Notes under the pieces: model-generated
The model's input: only the letters and a program-made list of their open reading frames with translations
Told to the model about the DNA's origin: nothing
Database searches by the model: none
Part shown: piece after piece, positions 31,683 to 43,571 of the stretch
Numbering within the stretch: the first letter of the stretch is position 1
How the letters are laid out: each line of letters starts with the position of its first letter
Source: Boesenbergia rotunda
Lineage: Eukaryota > Streptophyta > Magnoliopsida > Zingiberales > Zingiberaceae
Length of the DNA stretch: 64,000 nucleotides
NCBI GenBank assembly: GCA_024364735.1
Contig: JAGFNQ010008299.1
Coordinates: 124,001-188,000, forward strand
Direction: 5' to 3'
Position numbers and translations under genes: made by a program

Positions 31683-32894
31683 ATGCTAGAGGAGAAGATG
31701 ATGGAAGAGAAACCTCCCTACGATCATGAAGATTTTGACTATTGGAGGATGCAAATGAAGATGTGGCTTGGAATGGATTGGGAGTGCAGGATGATCATTG
31801 AAGAACCCTTCGAAATTCCAAAGGATAAGCACGGGATGAAGCTTAGGCCTAGATATTAGGATAAGGAGCAACAAGCACACTCTAGGGCAAATAAAAAGGT
31901 AATTGATGTATTAGTTAATATTTTACCTAACAATGTGTCGAGTGGTGTAGATAAATATGAAAATGCATATGAATTATGGAATAAGTTGGAAAGATATCAT
32001 GAGACTCCTACACAAGCTCTAGAGCCTAAGGAGAAAAGTTAAATGGGTTAAGAAGAAGAAAAAGAAAAGGAATTGTCAATTTTTTCAAGTGAAATGGAAG
32101 AATTAAGTGAAAGATCATCCACCTCATCAAGAGAAGAAGAGGAGGTGTCGAATTCAAGAATTGAGGGGGAAAAGAGACCCTCATCAATACAAGAGCAAGA
32201 AGAATCTTCTACCTCCACCAAAGCAAGAGCAAAAGACCACATTATATACTTTGGATGCAATGAAAAGGAACACTACAAGGACAAGTGTCCAAAGAGTAAG
32301 AAAAAGGAGGTAACCCCTAAACTCATCTCAATTCATTTAAATTCTAACATGGGTTGTAGGATTGGAGAAACCCAAAAGAAAAGAAAAAAGATTCGATGCT
32401 TCACATGTGGAGAACTAGGGCATTATTACACAAAATGTCCAAGGAAAGGAGAGCTAAAGAAAATAGATCAATTAAGAAGATGGGAGAAGGAGGAAAGAAA
32501 GAAAAGAAGCTCATATCAAGGAGGAACTACAAGGGTAAGGGAGGTAATCCCTAACTTTAAATTAAAATGCAATTCAAATTTAAATTCCTCCATGCATGCG
32601 AGAATTAATGAAAAGTGCTTGCTTGTGCATAATCATGATTTTAAGTATAATGATAGGAATAGGGTTAACAAGGTAGATCATAACCCTAGAATGGGCATGC
32701 ATCATGATAAACCCAAAACCACTAGACCTAAGGATCAAGGTAAGAATCCCAAGAAGGGGAGACATATGCCTAGAAAAGTGGGTAGGCCTAGGAATGTCCA
32801 AAGTGGGCATGTGGATTCTAGGGTTAAAAGCCTAGAAAGGGAAAATCAAGCCTTGAGGGCAAGACTTGATAAATTGGAAAAGACCCTGACATGA
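31683..32894 (+). pseudogene. Copia-B gag, broken
   Basis: ATG at 31683 opens a DUF4219-like start (MLEEKMMEEK, then DYWRMQMKMWLGMDWECRMIIEE), stopped at 31857-31859. The rest runs 32073-32894: an acidic Ser-rich stretch, a damaged knuckle (CNEKEHYKDKC), an intact CX2CX4HX4C knuckle (CFTCGELGHYYTKC), a Lys/Arg-rich RNA-binding tail and a C-terminal coiled coil (LERENQALRARLDKLEKTL). The part between is short for a copia gag, so some UBN2 core is lost. Confidence 0.75.
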
Positions 32895-35237
32895 TTCACG
32901 GTTGGATCAAAGGGTTTGGACATGGTGTTGGGTAGTCTAAAACTCAATCATGATAGATTGGAGTTGGGATACCGGTCTAAGGTCTCCAATGCCAACGGAA
33001 AGAAGTATGCTAGGGTAGCATATAATTATGGCAAGAAGGACAAGTCCAAAAATGGCAAGGAGGTGTCATTTAAAGGAGAAAAGAATGACTTAACCAAGGA
33101 TAAGGTATCTAAGGTTAAGAAGGTTAGGTTTGTAGGCCAAGAATCACCGGGGGTCACCGGTGTGGTCTAGTGTGGCTTGAGTCACCTAGGGAGGTGGCTA
33201 AGGCTAAGAGCTCAAGAGGGAGCTCTAGAAGCCTTTGGGATCCATGGTAAATGGATCTCAAGAGATGGTCCTTCTAGGGAGTCTAAGTGGGCTAGGAAAT
33301 GTGTCAAAGGATTTAGAAGACTAAGGTGAGTGTTAATCCTAGAGATTTGGCACATTAAAAGGAGATTTATGGAGAAAAAGGTGAAAACCGGATTATATTT
33401 GATAAAATTAGGGTTTAATGTATGAATGTCATATAATTCAGTAATAGAAATAAATTATGATCAAGTATAAGAAGATACATCAAGGAGAAGTCAAAATTAG
33501 GACTTTTGGAGAAGTTAAAATGATACAATTTAGGAAGGGTTGAATTTCGTGTCAATCTTGGGATCCAGAGTACATTTGTTTGGAAACATATTTTTTCCAA
33601 GTAGACATAGGTTCCGCAAATCTCTCCACGAAATTTTAGATTTTTTGGAGATTTGTGGAATTAATTAGGCATTTTTGAAATTAGACTGAAAACCTGAAAT
33701 TCAGGTATCAGTCGACTGGTAAGGGACGAGTCAACTGATCCAGGTGAATTTCGACACTGAAAACATTCTATTCGATTTGCCAGTCGACTGCCCATGGGGC
33801 AGTTGACTGATCCATAGGTTTAAGAATAAAAGGCATATTGGATAGTAAGAAATTGCAAAATTGGATGATAGGATATGGCCTTGGATTAAAATCCTTGATT
33901 ATGATTTCACATTCCTTGAATAATGTGTTACCCCATGATTTAATGAAATAAGGCTTTATTGATATCTTGAAAATCAAGGAAGATTGATAAGTTTCCCACA
34001 TGTATCTAGGATTAAGAGATAAAAAGGGGAAAATTGAAGGAAATTCCCTGTGTCAAATTATAATGGTAAGCCTTAGCAAACACATGGAATTATAGATAGA
34101 TTTCAAAGTTGATACGAAATGATCATTTTTGAGGAAATCAGAGGATGTACCAAAAGTCAAGCACATTTGATATTTTTTATGGAACCATATTTTTCTGGGA
34201 TAAGGTATATCCTAACAAATGTGCTTGTAAATTTTTAGATTTTTCCAGGATTTCTAGGATTTTCTAGAGGGTTCTAGGGTAGAAAACATGGGTTGTTAAG
34301 TTAGGATTAACTTGACATGGGAAATGTGTGATGTTAAGTTGGGGTATAACTTAACTTGGTGTTATGGTGTTAAGTTGGGTAGAACTTAACCTTGGTAAAT
34401 TGATAATTGGGAGAAGACATAGGTTAAGGGGGAGGTTGCCTCTTGTTTGGCTTGATTTTCATAAGTAGTTTTGGGTTTTGTGCAAACTTGGGAATGGTGA
34501 TAGATACATTGTTGAATGTATTTTTCCCAAGTAGGTATGAGTACCACAAACTTCTCCACAAAATTTGGGAATTTTTGGAGATTTGTGAAATTAGTTATGC
34601 ATTCTGAATTTGGGTTAGAAATACTGAAAATTGGTTTTTCAGAGTATCAGTCGACTGGCCCAGGGGGCAGTCGACTGGTCAGGGCTGAATTAGGTGTTCA
34701 ACAGCTGAAAAGCGTCCAATTGATGGGAAACAAGTGTGGAACCTTGTGGGAGGTTAGTACACATTGTTTGTAATCATTCAAAGGTTAAAGATTCAATGAT
34801 TGAGATATTATTGGAATCTTTTTGATGTTAGGCAAAGGGAGAGAAGTGTTGGGTTTAATTGGGGAAACCAAACACACCATTGCAAGAAACCCTAGGTCTA
34901 GGGGGAGCCTAGGTGAAGGGGGAGCATTGTTTCTCCATTTTTGGCAAGGGGAACCTTGGAGAGGTTCTTAAAAAGCTTTTGTAAGTCCAATGTAGGGGGA
35001 GCTTTGGAGAAGCTTTAAAAAGTCTATTTTGGTGAAAATCCTAAGTCTTGGGAAGATTAGGTGTGGGATGCCTTGGGATAGGATCCTTGTTTGCATTGCA
35101 TATGCATTGGCGGTGTAAGTCCAAGATGAAGTCATGGCAACGTAAGTCCAAATGTTTGTCTAGCATTGTTATTGATATTTATTACTGTTTGTTTTCTCTA
35201 ACTTAAACATATTGCCAAACATCAAAAAGGGGGAGAT
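32895..35237 (+). other. Copia-B non-coding interior with repeated modules
   Basis: No supported protein, although a small basic frame (32916-33170) continues the Lys-rich character. Two diverged copies of one module stand at about 33571-33812 and 34505-34690, with a weaker third at about 34190-34260. Each contains CCACAAA/TTTTTGGAGATTTGTG. The first two contain CAGTCGACTG pairs at 33709-33737, 33781-33809 and 34648-34676. GGGGGAGC phrases follow toward the purine tract. Confidence 0.6.
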
Positions 35238-36320
35238 TGTTGAGGCAATCTATGGTCCGGAGTGACCATGAGTTTTGATGTTTGGAAAAGGGGTTTAAGT
35301 TAGGGTTTCCCTTATGATCTAATATGTGTATTTGAGTGTGCAGGATGTGCAGGTTACACATATTGATTTAGATGGACGGCTTCGATACGGTGAAGGGTTG
35401 CATGGAAACAAGCTGGAGGCTTGTGTGCACACGAGAGATGTTGGAATAGCAGGGATGATGAGCCGAGGGGCGCGGACTTTGAGGCATATGTGAAGGATGG
35501 CATGGAGACAAGCTGGAGGCTTGTATGCATCTGAGGGACGAGGGCCGAAGATGAAGAGGACGCGAAGGCAACAGTCAAGGCTGCTGATGAAGAGTTAGCT
35601 AAGTCATGAAGGGACAAGAGCCAGGGGAGGAGGACTCCAAGGGCAAGCCAGGAAGTGGACTTCAAGGGGACACATGAAGGGTGGCATGGAGGCAAGCCAA
35701 GGGAAGGCTTGTGTGTGCATCCGAGGGACGGTAGCCTGTGAAAGAAGACTTCAAGGGGCAAGCCAAGGGAGTGTACCTGAAGGCATGCGTGGAGGAGGGT
35801 CTTCGGAGTGAGTAGGAGTGTGTTTGTAAGATGGGCAGTCGACTGGGAATATAACAGTCGACTGCCGGCCAACACAGAAATTCACAGAAGGTTTCTGACC
35901 CGAGAACAGTCGACTGCTCTGGGAGCAGTCGACTGGTAAGTAGCCATAATTCGAACGTTGGGCTGTCAACGGTCGAATAAGCTTGGTTAAGGCTTATTAG
36001 TAGTCTAAGGTGCTCAGAGGTGTACTCAAGGTTGTGGCGAGGTTTCTCCATCCACAAAGAGCTACGTGAGCTAGCCGAAGGGCATCCGGAGAGTGATCCG
36101 TTGAAGGATCGAGGGATCGTCCACCTCACGGACTGTCGTGGAGTAGGAGTCTTCATCTCCGAACCACGTAAATAGGTAATGTTATCATTGGTTAGTTGTT
36201 CGTCTTGTTTTTATTGTATTTCCGCTTGCGCACTAACAATGTAGGTAGAGAAGAACCGAAGAATTGCTATTCACCACCCCCCCCCCCCCCCGCTCTCTAG
36301 CAACTGTCAACGAACTAACA
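35238..36320 (+). repeat. Copia-B 3' LTR
   Basis: 1083 bp, homologous to 30446-31629 but lacking about 100 bp that hold the third palindrome pair and the TATA box. Pairs remain at 35836-35864 and 35907-35935. The C-run near its end is at about 36277-36290. Confidence 0.9.
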
Positions 36321-36325
36321 CACCC

Positions 36326-37136
36326 GGATACCCAATATGGCAGTAGCTGGAATGCGTATAGATCGGGTCATTGTATCATGAGCATATGATGTAGTTACTA
36401 CATTCGGTTGTGTTTGCTGCATTTGGTTGGAGCTATGGTTGTTGCATGTGTTAGACATGCACATATAGGTGGTATATCGTATATGAGTAGGTGACCTTAC
36501 ATTACTCATGTGGTATGAGCGTATCATGGTGGAATTTTTATGATTTTGATTTTGTTATCCTGCAGGTTGGACTGATTTTGGTATGTTATTTTCAAAAAGT
36601 TTTAGTTATGAATTTTGTGATACTCCTATGAGACTGTATCCTGTTGATTTTATACTGCTTATATAGCTTATTACTGTCATGCATATCTATATCTCTATAT
36701 TCACAGAGTTCACCAGAACTCATTCCCGTTTGTTATGTTTTTGATTTTTAGGTTGATATATTTGGAGTGGTCTACAGAGGACCTGGCAGCTAATCTTTAC
36801 CCGTCGACCTGTTCTTAGTTTTGGCTTATAGTACCTTGAGTATTTTTGTATTTTCTTTTGTCTTGTGGTCTTGTATTGGGATTTGTATGTGTTTTGCATG
36901 GTTGTGTGCCCCGGAGGGACTTGTTTTGCTGCTTTGTTGTTGTAAGTCATATCAGTACGTAGTTCTAGTGATGTTGGTATTGTTTTCTTAACTATATGAT
37001 ATTGTTCCCAGCCGTGCCAGCTATGGTATATGTCTATGGTCGTGTTGGCCTAGCTTATACATATGCTCTAGATGTCCCTCTTACGGGGGAGATGTTATTC
37101 AATTTTTATCAGACATGTAACTCCCTCGGGGCATGA
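36326..37136 (+). mobile_element. Probable gypsy LTR, right part
   Basis: It continues the sequence broken at 30445. Phrases such as CACCAGAACTCATTCCCG, CCCCGGAGGGACTTG and the end GGGGCATGACA are like the R-U5 end of long plant gypsy LTRs. No gene is seen. The right limit is the likely CA end. Confidence 0.4.
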
Positions 37137-37644
37137 CAAGATGCCACCATTTTAAAAGATCCATCCACCTATTTATTATATTAATATCTCTTTTTTAATA
37201 TGTTCATATTTATTTTAATATTAATATCAGCTTTTTACCAAAAGGCGCACCTGAGAATCGGTATTTACCAAAAGGCGTACCAGGGTTTCATTTTTACCAA
37301 AGGAAATATCCATTTTAGTGAACTTCCTCTTATACCCCTCCAGCCAAGTATTGTCCTTCTTTTTCTCAATGATGAATCCCGAGACCTCTGAACCTGCTTT
37401 TTCAGACTTTTCATTTTAAAATAATATATTATGGGAATCAGCTAAAAAACGTAAGATAAAGAAAGAAAAATATATTTCAGTTAAAAGAAAACATCTCTTC
37501 CAACATGATTTCAAATATATAAAGAGATAATTTTTTATATTTGATTAATATAAATTAATATATTTAATAATATTTAATAAATATATTAATATATAAAAAA
37601 TCTATCAAAACACGTGATTTCAGATTCAAACGCAGGGCCTGAAG

Positions 37645-38372
37645 TGTAGCGACCCCGCCTCTATGGTCCCCGCAGGCAACCCTCTAGGCCGGCGACCCTA
37701 GAGGCGGGGCCGCTACATAAAAATGCATCTTTTTATGTAGCGACACGGCCCCTCTAGCCCCATCAGGCGGCTCTCTAGGTCATGCCCTACTGTCTTCCCA
37801 CCCCTGGCAATATGTTTTTGTCTTCCCCAATTTCGAACCCTACACCTCCAGGTCAAGTATAAAAGTTCCTTGAATCTAGTAGCCAAGTGAGTCGCACTCA
37901 CTTGGCTACCAGATTCATATGTAGCGACATGGCCCCTCTGGTCCCCGCAGGCAACCCTTTAGGCCATTCATACGACCTTCCCACCCCTGGCAGTGGGTTT
38001 TTGCCTTCCCCAGATTCGAACCCTGGACCCCTAGGACAAGTACTAAAGTTCCTTAAATCTGGTAGCCACGCTCACTTAGCTACCAGATTCAAGGAACTTT
38101 AGTACTTGTCCTGGAGGTCCAGGGTTCAAATCTGGGGAAGGCAAAAACCCACTGCCAGGGGTGGGAAGGTTGTAGGACATGGCCCAGAGGATTGCCTGCG
38201 GGGACCAGAGGGGCCATGTCGCTACATAAAAAGGCGCCTTTTTATGTAGTGACACAGCCCCTCTAGCCCCATCAGGCGGCTCTCTAGGTCGTGCCCTACG
38301 GTCTTCCCACTCCTGGCAGTGGATTTTTGTCTTCCCCAGGATTCGAACACTAGACCTCCAGACTAAGTACTA
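37645..38372. repeat. Cluster of palindromic MITE units
   Basis: Units begin and end with TGTAGCGAC/GTCGCTACA. A small palindrome is at 37645-37717. A diverged unit is at about 37735-37918. A long hairpin of 307 bp lies at 37920-38226 with its centre near 38070. A partial unit follows (38240-38372). Joints read CTACATAAAAAGGCGCC, then TTTTTATGTAG. Each unit carries a B-box-like GATTCGAACCCTGG, so the family may have arisen from an inverted SINE-like sequence. Confidence 0.7.
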
Positions 38373-39503
38373 GAGTTTATAAAAAGTCCTCTTTTTGCAT
38401 AAACTATTCAAAACAGATTTTAAAACAGAAAAAAGTTTGTCGGGAGGTAATTTACATACCTCACTTACCATGTCGTCGTATTTGCAGCTTAGTGGTTCCT
38501 CGTCGCTGCTGCTTTCATCAGACGACTCTCCCCCTTCATTGATACTCATCACCGATGAGCTCTCTTCGTCATCCTCCTCTTGATGACTCGCAATCAGGGC
38601 AAGTCCAGCATACTCCTCAATTTCTGACTCGTAAGAAAACGTGTCATCCCATGTCGCTTTCAGCACTTTCTTTTTCTTCAGCTGATTTTCCTTCTTCTTG
38701 TTCTTTAATTTGGGATAGTTGTCTTTAATGTGACCCTCTTCGTCACAATTGTAGCACTTTACCATTCGTCTCTTCGGAGATTTCTTCTTTCCCTGAAACT
38801 TTGAAAATTTCATTACCAAGTATCCTTTTTCTTCTTCTTCTTCATCATCCGAGGATACCGATCCTGGTACTATTGTTTTCGCGTTCAGGGCTACACCATT
38901 CGTCTTTCGATTTCCTACAATTCTCGATTCGTGAAGTTCAAATGTTGAAAATAAATTCTCGAGCGAAGTTGTCTCGAGATCTTTAGCAATAAAAAGCGAA
39001 TCAACAAAAGACACCCAATCGGAATTTCTCGGAAATGAATTAAGCGAATCTCGGTTACTTACCTCTTCCCCGAGATTCGTCAGTTCCGTTAACAAACCTT
39101 TTATTTTTTAGTGCAAATGCGCTACTGTTTGACCTTCTTCCATGTGGAGGTTGGTCAGCTGGTTCCGAAGAATGTCCCTTTTGGCGAGCTTGGCTTCGGA
39201 AGTCCCTTCGTGTAACTTTAAGAATTTTTCCCAGAGTTCTTTCGCGGATGCGTATATGCCGATTCGGTTGACTTCTTGTGCTGGGAGTACAGAAAGCAGG
39301 TGGTAAACTGCTTTTCCATTCGCCACAAAATCAGCTTGTTCCTTCTTGCTCCATTTGGTTAAATCCTTTTCTTCGGGAGCTGCAAAACCAGATTGCATTA
39401 TTATAAATAATTCGAATTCTGTAGTGAAGAATACCTCCATCTTGCGCTTCCATTCGGCGAACTCCCCCTCGAATTTAGGCGGGTAGATGACGGGTCCTAC
39501 CAT
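38370..39503 (-). pseudogene. Copia-C gag, broken
   Basis: The N-terminal part (39503-39108) has the UBN2-type start (YPPKFEGEFAEWKRKMEVFF, KELWEKFLKLHEGTSEAK). Stops near 39100 break it, and the C-terminal part follows (39095-38370) with an acidic Ser-rich tail. The zinc knuckle CYNCDEEGHIKDNYP has tyrosine for the last cysteine. It is related to the Copia-D gag in layout (LHEGTS motif, ATWDD/ATWDE phrase). Confidence 0.8.
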
Positions 39504-40664
39504 TTTGGTTGATGGTGCTGTAGTTGGCGGTTAGTCCTTCTGCGGCGAACTAGGCTTTGATACCACTTCTTGGATGGGGTGGACCGGCTAGATGGGGGTG
39601 AATAGACGGTTATGAAAAATAGTGGAGATAGCACTCGTCTAAAAAAACTTGGTTGCCACTGGAATGTTGCTTCCAAGGCGGTTCACGCTCAAGCAAAACT
39701 CCTTCAGGCGGAGAAGCCTTTACAGTTGTAGCACTTAAGACTTAGAGAGGTTACAATTAAATTCATGCATTTAATTCTAAATTCTAAGCTTATTTATAGC
39801 CTAAGAGAATAAATCTGGATTGTTGATTGTTGAGGAATTTTCTCTTGGTCGTTGATCCATGGATGTAATCTGGATGGTTGATCTTGGATGGGATTAACCT
39901 GCATCCATTGGATCTGATTAAAGGATAAGGTTTTATTCTTTATGAGATAAAGAAATTTTTATCTTCTGCTCGAGATTGCTATTGTAATCTCCAAGTAATA
40001 ATATCGGCAAGAACAAACTGTCTCCGACCTTTATCCCAATTGTTAAGCTTGGCAGCCTTTGCTCTTGAGGTCTTGGGTTCAATTCCTCTTAGCAACAATT
40101 TAATCTTTCTTTTTCCGGGCCACTAGCCTTTTGGTTCTTCTGCTCGCAATAGATAAATAACTTTATCATCTGCTCGCAACAACTTCAATCATATCTCCTC
40201 CTTATCCCAGTCAGTAAGGCTGGTGATATACGTAGGCGAGGTTGCTGGTTCAAATCTTCACAGCACCAAATAAAATTCTTTTTGTTTCAGGTGCCTGGTT
40301 TGACTTGGTCAAACTGACCAGTCTTTTGGTTCATCTTCTGGGTGATTTTCGGCCAACCGGAGTTAGGCTCCCCCGAACCCGACTTTGGCCTTTCGCCCCT
40401 CGAGCATCCTTCCTCCCGGCTTCTCGTCCCTCGGACACCGCGCGCGTCCTTCTCACTCCACCGGCGTACACTTCTGCAGCTTCCGCGTCCCTCGGATTGT
40501 ACCGAGCCTGTCGGCTCACTTCCCCGCACAATCATTCTTATCCGCTACGTCTTACGCTCGACTTTCTCCGTACCTAAGCTCCTACACACTTAGCAGAGGG
40601 ATTAAACATACCAGGACCTAGCTTAACCTGGTTGATCACATCAAAACTTACCGAGGCACCAACA
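38373..40664 (-). mobile_element. Copia-C fragment: 5' LTR and gag only
   Basis: Minus strand. The LTR (39571-40664) reads TGTTGGTGCCTCGG to CCCCATCCA and is followed by a primer site (TGGTATCAAAGCC at 39554-39566) and gag. The element stops abruptly at about 38373 next to the MITE cluster. No pol or second LTR is present, so it is truncated. It interrupts the left arm of the fold-back element. Confidence 0.8.
39571..40664 (-). repeat. Copia-C 5' LTR
   Basis: Minus-strand LTR with TATA-like GGCTATAAATAAG near 39788-39799. Two plus-strand stretches with tRNA B-box-like GGTTCAAAT/GGGTTCAATTCC (about 40040-40090 and 40205-40262) look like related SINE or tRNA relics. No GGCGCC or CAGTCGACTG array is seen here. 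Confidence 0.75.
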
Positions 40665-42315
40665 CAAACTTCTAATGATTATAAATTATGTTGCAATAGG
40701 AGTTTTTTAGGTCTATCAGTGGGTTTTCACCAAAATCCACTGATAGACTTAGGATATTTTGATTTCTCAAAATAATATCAATAGTTAGAGTTGAGCTAGA
40801 AGATGGTATTTTTGGTGTCGAAACTTCTAATAATAATAAATTATGTTGCAATAGAAGTTTTTTAAACCTATCAGTGGGTTTTCACTAAAACCCACTAATG
40901 GACTTAGGATATTTGGATTTCTCAAAACCCAATATCAATAGTCAGATTTAAGCTAGGAGATGATATTTTTGGTGTCCAAACATCTAATGATTATAAATTA
41001 TGTTGTAATAGGAGTTTTCTAAGATGAATCAGTGGGTTTCGGTGAAAAGATAATTTTTTTATATTTGATTAATATAAATTAATATATTAAATAATATTTA
41101 ATTAATATATTAATATATAAAAAACCTATCAAAACACGTGATTTCAGATTCAAACGTAGGGTCTGAAGTCACCCTAGGAGGGCCTAAAGTCAGCCCTGGG
41201 TACACTAAAAAATTTTTCATTTTAAAAATATATTTTATAATATTTAATCATGATTTATTAAAATAATTATTTATAGGGTAATCGTCTATATAATTCTCAA
41301 ATGACTTCAGGCCCTACGATATTTAAATTTATTAATACTTGATAATTATTTCAATAAAATGAGAAATTCATCTGAGAATATCGTAGGGTCTGAAGTCATC
41401 TGAGAATTATATAAAGGATTACCCTATAAATAATTAATTTAATAAATCAAGATTAAATATTATAAAAAATATTTTTAAAATGAAAAAAATTTCAGTGCAC
41501 GCAGGGCCTGAAGTCAGATGACTTCAAGTACTCCTAGGGTGACTTCAGGCCCTGTGTTTGAATCTGAAATCACATGTTTTGATAGGTTTTTTTATATATT
41601 AATATATTTATTAAATATTATTTAATATATTAATTTATATTAATAAAATATAAAAAAATCATCTCTGAACCGAAACCCACTGATTCATCCTAAAAAACTG
41701 CTATTGTAACATAATTTATAATCATTAGAAGTTTAGACACCAAAAATACCATCTCCTAGCTCAAATCTAACATTGATATTGGGTTTTGAGAAATCCAAAT
41801 ATCCTAAATCCTTTAGTGGATTTTGGTGAAACCCCACTGATAGACCTAAAAAACTCCTATTGCAACATAATTTATAATTATTAGAAGTTTGAACCCCAAA
41901 AATATCATCTCCTAGCTCAACTTTAACTATTGATATTGGGTTTTGAGAAATCCAAATATCCTAGGTCCAACAGTGAGTTTTGGTGAAAACCCACTAATAG
42001 ACCTAAAAAACTCTTATTGCAACATAATTTATAATCATTAGAAATTTATAACATAAAAGATTACCCTATAAATAATTAATTTAATAAATCATGATTGAAT
42101 ATTATAAAAAATATTTTTAAAATGAAAAAAATTTTGAATGCACTCAGGACATGAAGTTAGATGACTTCAGACCCTCCTAGGGTGACTTTAGGTCCTGCGT
42201 TTGAATCTGAAATCACGTGTTTTGATAGGTTTTTTTATATATTAATATATTTGTTAAATATTATTTAATATATTAATTTATATTAATTAAATATAAAAAA
42301 TCATCTCTTTATATT

Positions 42316-42508
42316 TTTGAAATCATGTTGGAGGAGATGTTTCTTTTAACTGAAATATTTTTTTTATTTCTTTACCTTACGTTTTTTAGCCTATTCTCAT
42401 AATATATTATTTTTGAAATCATGTTGGAAGAGATGTTTCTTTTAACTGAAATATTTTTTTGTTTCTTTACCTTACGTTTTTTAGCCGATTCTCATAATAT
42501 ATTATTTT
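42316..42508. repeat. 97-bp tandem duplication in fold-back right arm
   Basis: The stretch from TTTGAAATCATGTTGGAGGAG to CTCATAATATATTATT occurs twice in a row. The left arm has a single copy, so the duplication came after the arms formed. Confidence 0.7.
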
Positions 42509-42714
42509 AAAATGAAAAGTCCAAAAAAGCAGGTTCAGATGTCTCGGGATTCATTACTGAGAAAGAAAGAGAGAAAGAGAAAGAGAAAGACAATACTTGG
42601 TGGGAGGTGTATAAGAGGAAGTTCACTAAAATAGATGCGTCTTTTGATAAAAATGAAACCATGATATGTCTTTTGGTAAATATTAATTCTCAGATGTATC
42701 CTTTGGTAAAAAGT

Positions 42715-43571
42715 TTTATTTTAAAAAAAATTAGTCATTGACTAAGGTGAAAGGATTATGAATGTTATAACATATTCATCCATATCAATTATAATATTAT
42801 ATAGTTGGAATAAAAAATAATATCTTTCATCTTCAACGGTTCAGTATCATGCTTCACGATAAGATACAGATGGTGAGTATTATGCTTCACGATAAGATCT
42901 CGATGGTGAGAAAGAAAAATTATAAAGAATATTTTATCCTAATGCAATTATCTTTTTATAGAAAGGCTATGAACCAATAAAATATTTTATATCTATTAAA
43001 AATTAATTATTTATTGAAATAAATATCTATATAGATAATTAAATATAAATAGTAACTGCCTCAACCTACGGACACAAAACAACACAATAGAAAAATTCAA
43101 CCTACGGACACAAAACAACAAACAATAGAAAAATTCAGCATGTCGAAATCGAACTAGGTAAGGATGCTCCACCAACTGAGCTAATGCCAGTTTGCCAAAA
43201 TATTATTTTACATTTAAAAAGTCATGTATAATGTCCCATGTAGAGTATCTCAGGAATTCTCAAGATAACGACATACATGTAGCTTTGGATTTCAGGTCTC
43301 CGTAATCTCGTCGACCCCAATTTAACTGGAATTCTTATGTATCATCTTCATCCACGCAATCAATTTCCGAAGCAGAGACATAAGTTTAAAGACATTTATT
43401 TGATTAATTAATGATTTCTTTGACCCTTAGATCTTGTTTATAGATCGATGGAAGCTTGTGTAGAGAAGATTAATTAACAATCGTGCATGAGATTGATCCG
43501 TTATGATTAGACAGATAAATCAGGAATATTTTATCCAAATGTAATTGTCTTTGTATAAGAAGACTAGCCAC
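42715..43571. other. AT-rich interval with tRNA-like sequence
   Basis: No gene is seen. A 33-bp doublet (ATGCTTCACGATAAGAT and so on) lies at about 42846-42911. The minus strand of about 43143-43197 reads GCATTAGCTCAGTTGGTGGAGCATCC and then TAGTTCGATTTCG, like tRNA A and B boxes. A related copy stands at about 44185-44262. These look like a SINE or tRNA relic rather than a working tRNA. Confidence 0.45.

Larger units (their letters stand above)
30446..36320 (+). mobile_element. Copia-B: gag-only copia element, no pol
   Basis: Target duplication CACCC (30441-30445 and 36321-36325). LTRs run TGTCGAGG/TGTTGAGG to CTAACA. The primer site TGGTATCAGAGCG (31632) and purine tract AAAAAGGGGGAGAT (35224-35237) are in place. 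The 3.6-kb interior holds a broken gag and about 2.3 kb of non-coding DNA, with no protease, integrase, RT or RNase H. It resembles gag-only (TR-GAG) or LARD-type non-autonomous elements that use another element's pol. Confidence 0.9.
37231..42714. mobile_element. Large fold-back element, left arm interrupted
   Basis: The outer left part (37231-37644, from CTTTTTACCAAAAGGCG) is the inverted complement of the outer right part (about 42200-42714, ending CTTTGGTAAAAAG). The inner left part (40665-41322) is the inverted complement of 41384-42040. Only about 60 bases (41323-41383) form the centre. The right arm is about 1.33 kb. The left arm is split by foreign DNA at 37645-40664 and lacks roughly 150 bp at the joint. 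Arms contain GGGCCTGAAGTCA and CACTGATAGACCT phrases. No transposase is seen. Confidence 0.8.

Noticed and set aside
28958..37136. Copia-B flanks as part of the CACTA-like element
   Set aside because: The GGGACGAAT motifs stop at about 28895 and the sequence style changes to a long gypsy-LTR type; no CACTA terminus follows.
43143..43197. A working tRNA gene on the minus strand
   Set aside because: A and B box-like sequences are present, but I could not fold a cloverleaf with paired acceptor ends. A diverged second copy nearby indicates a repeat.
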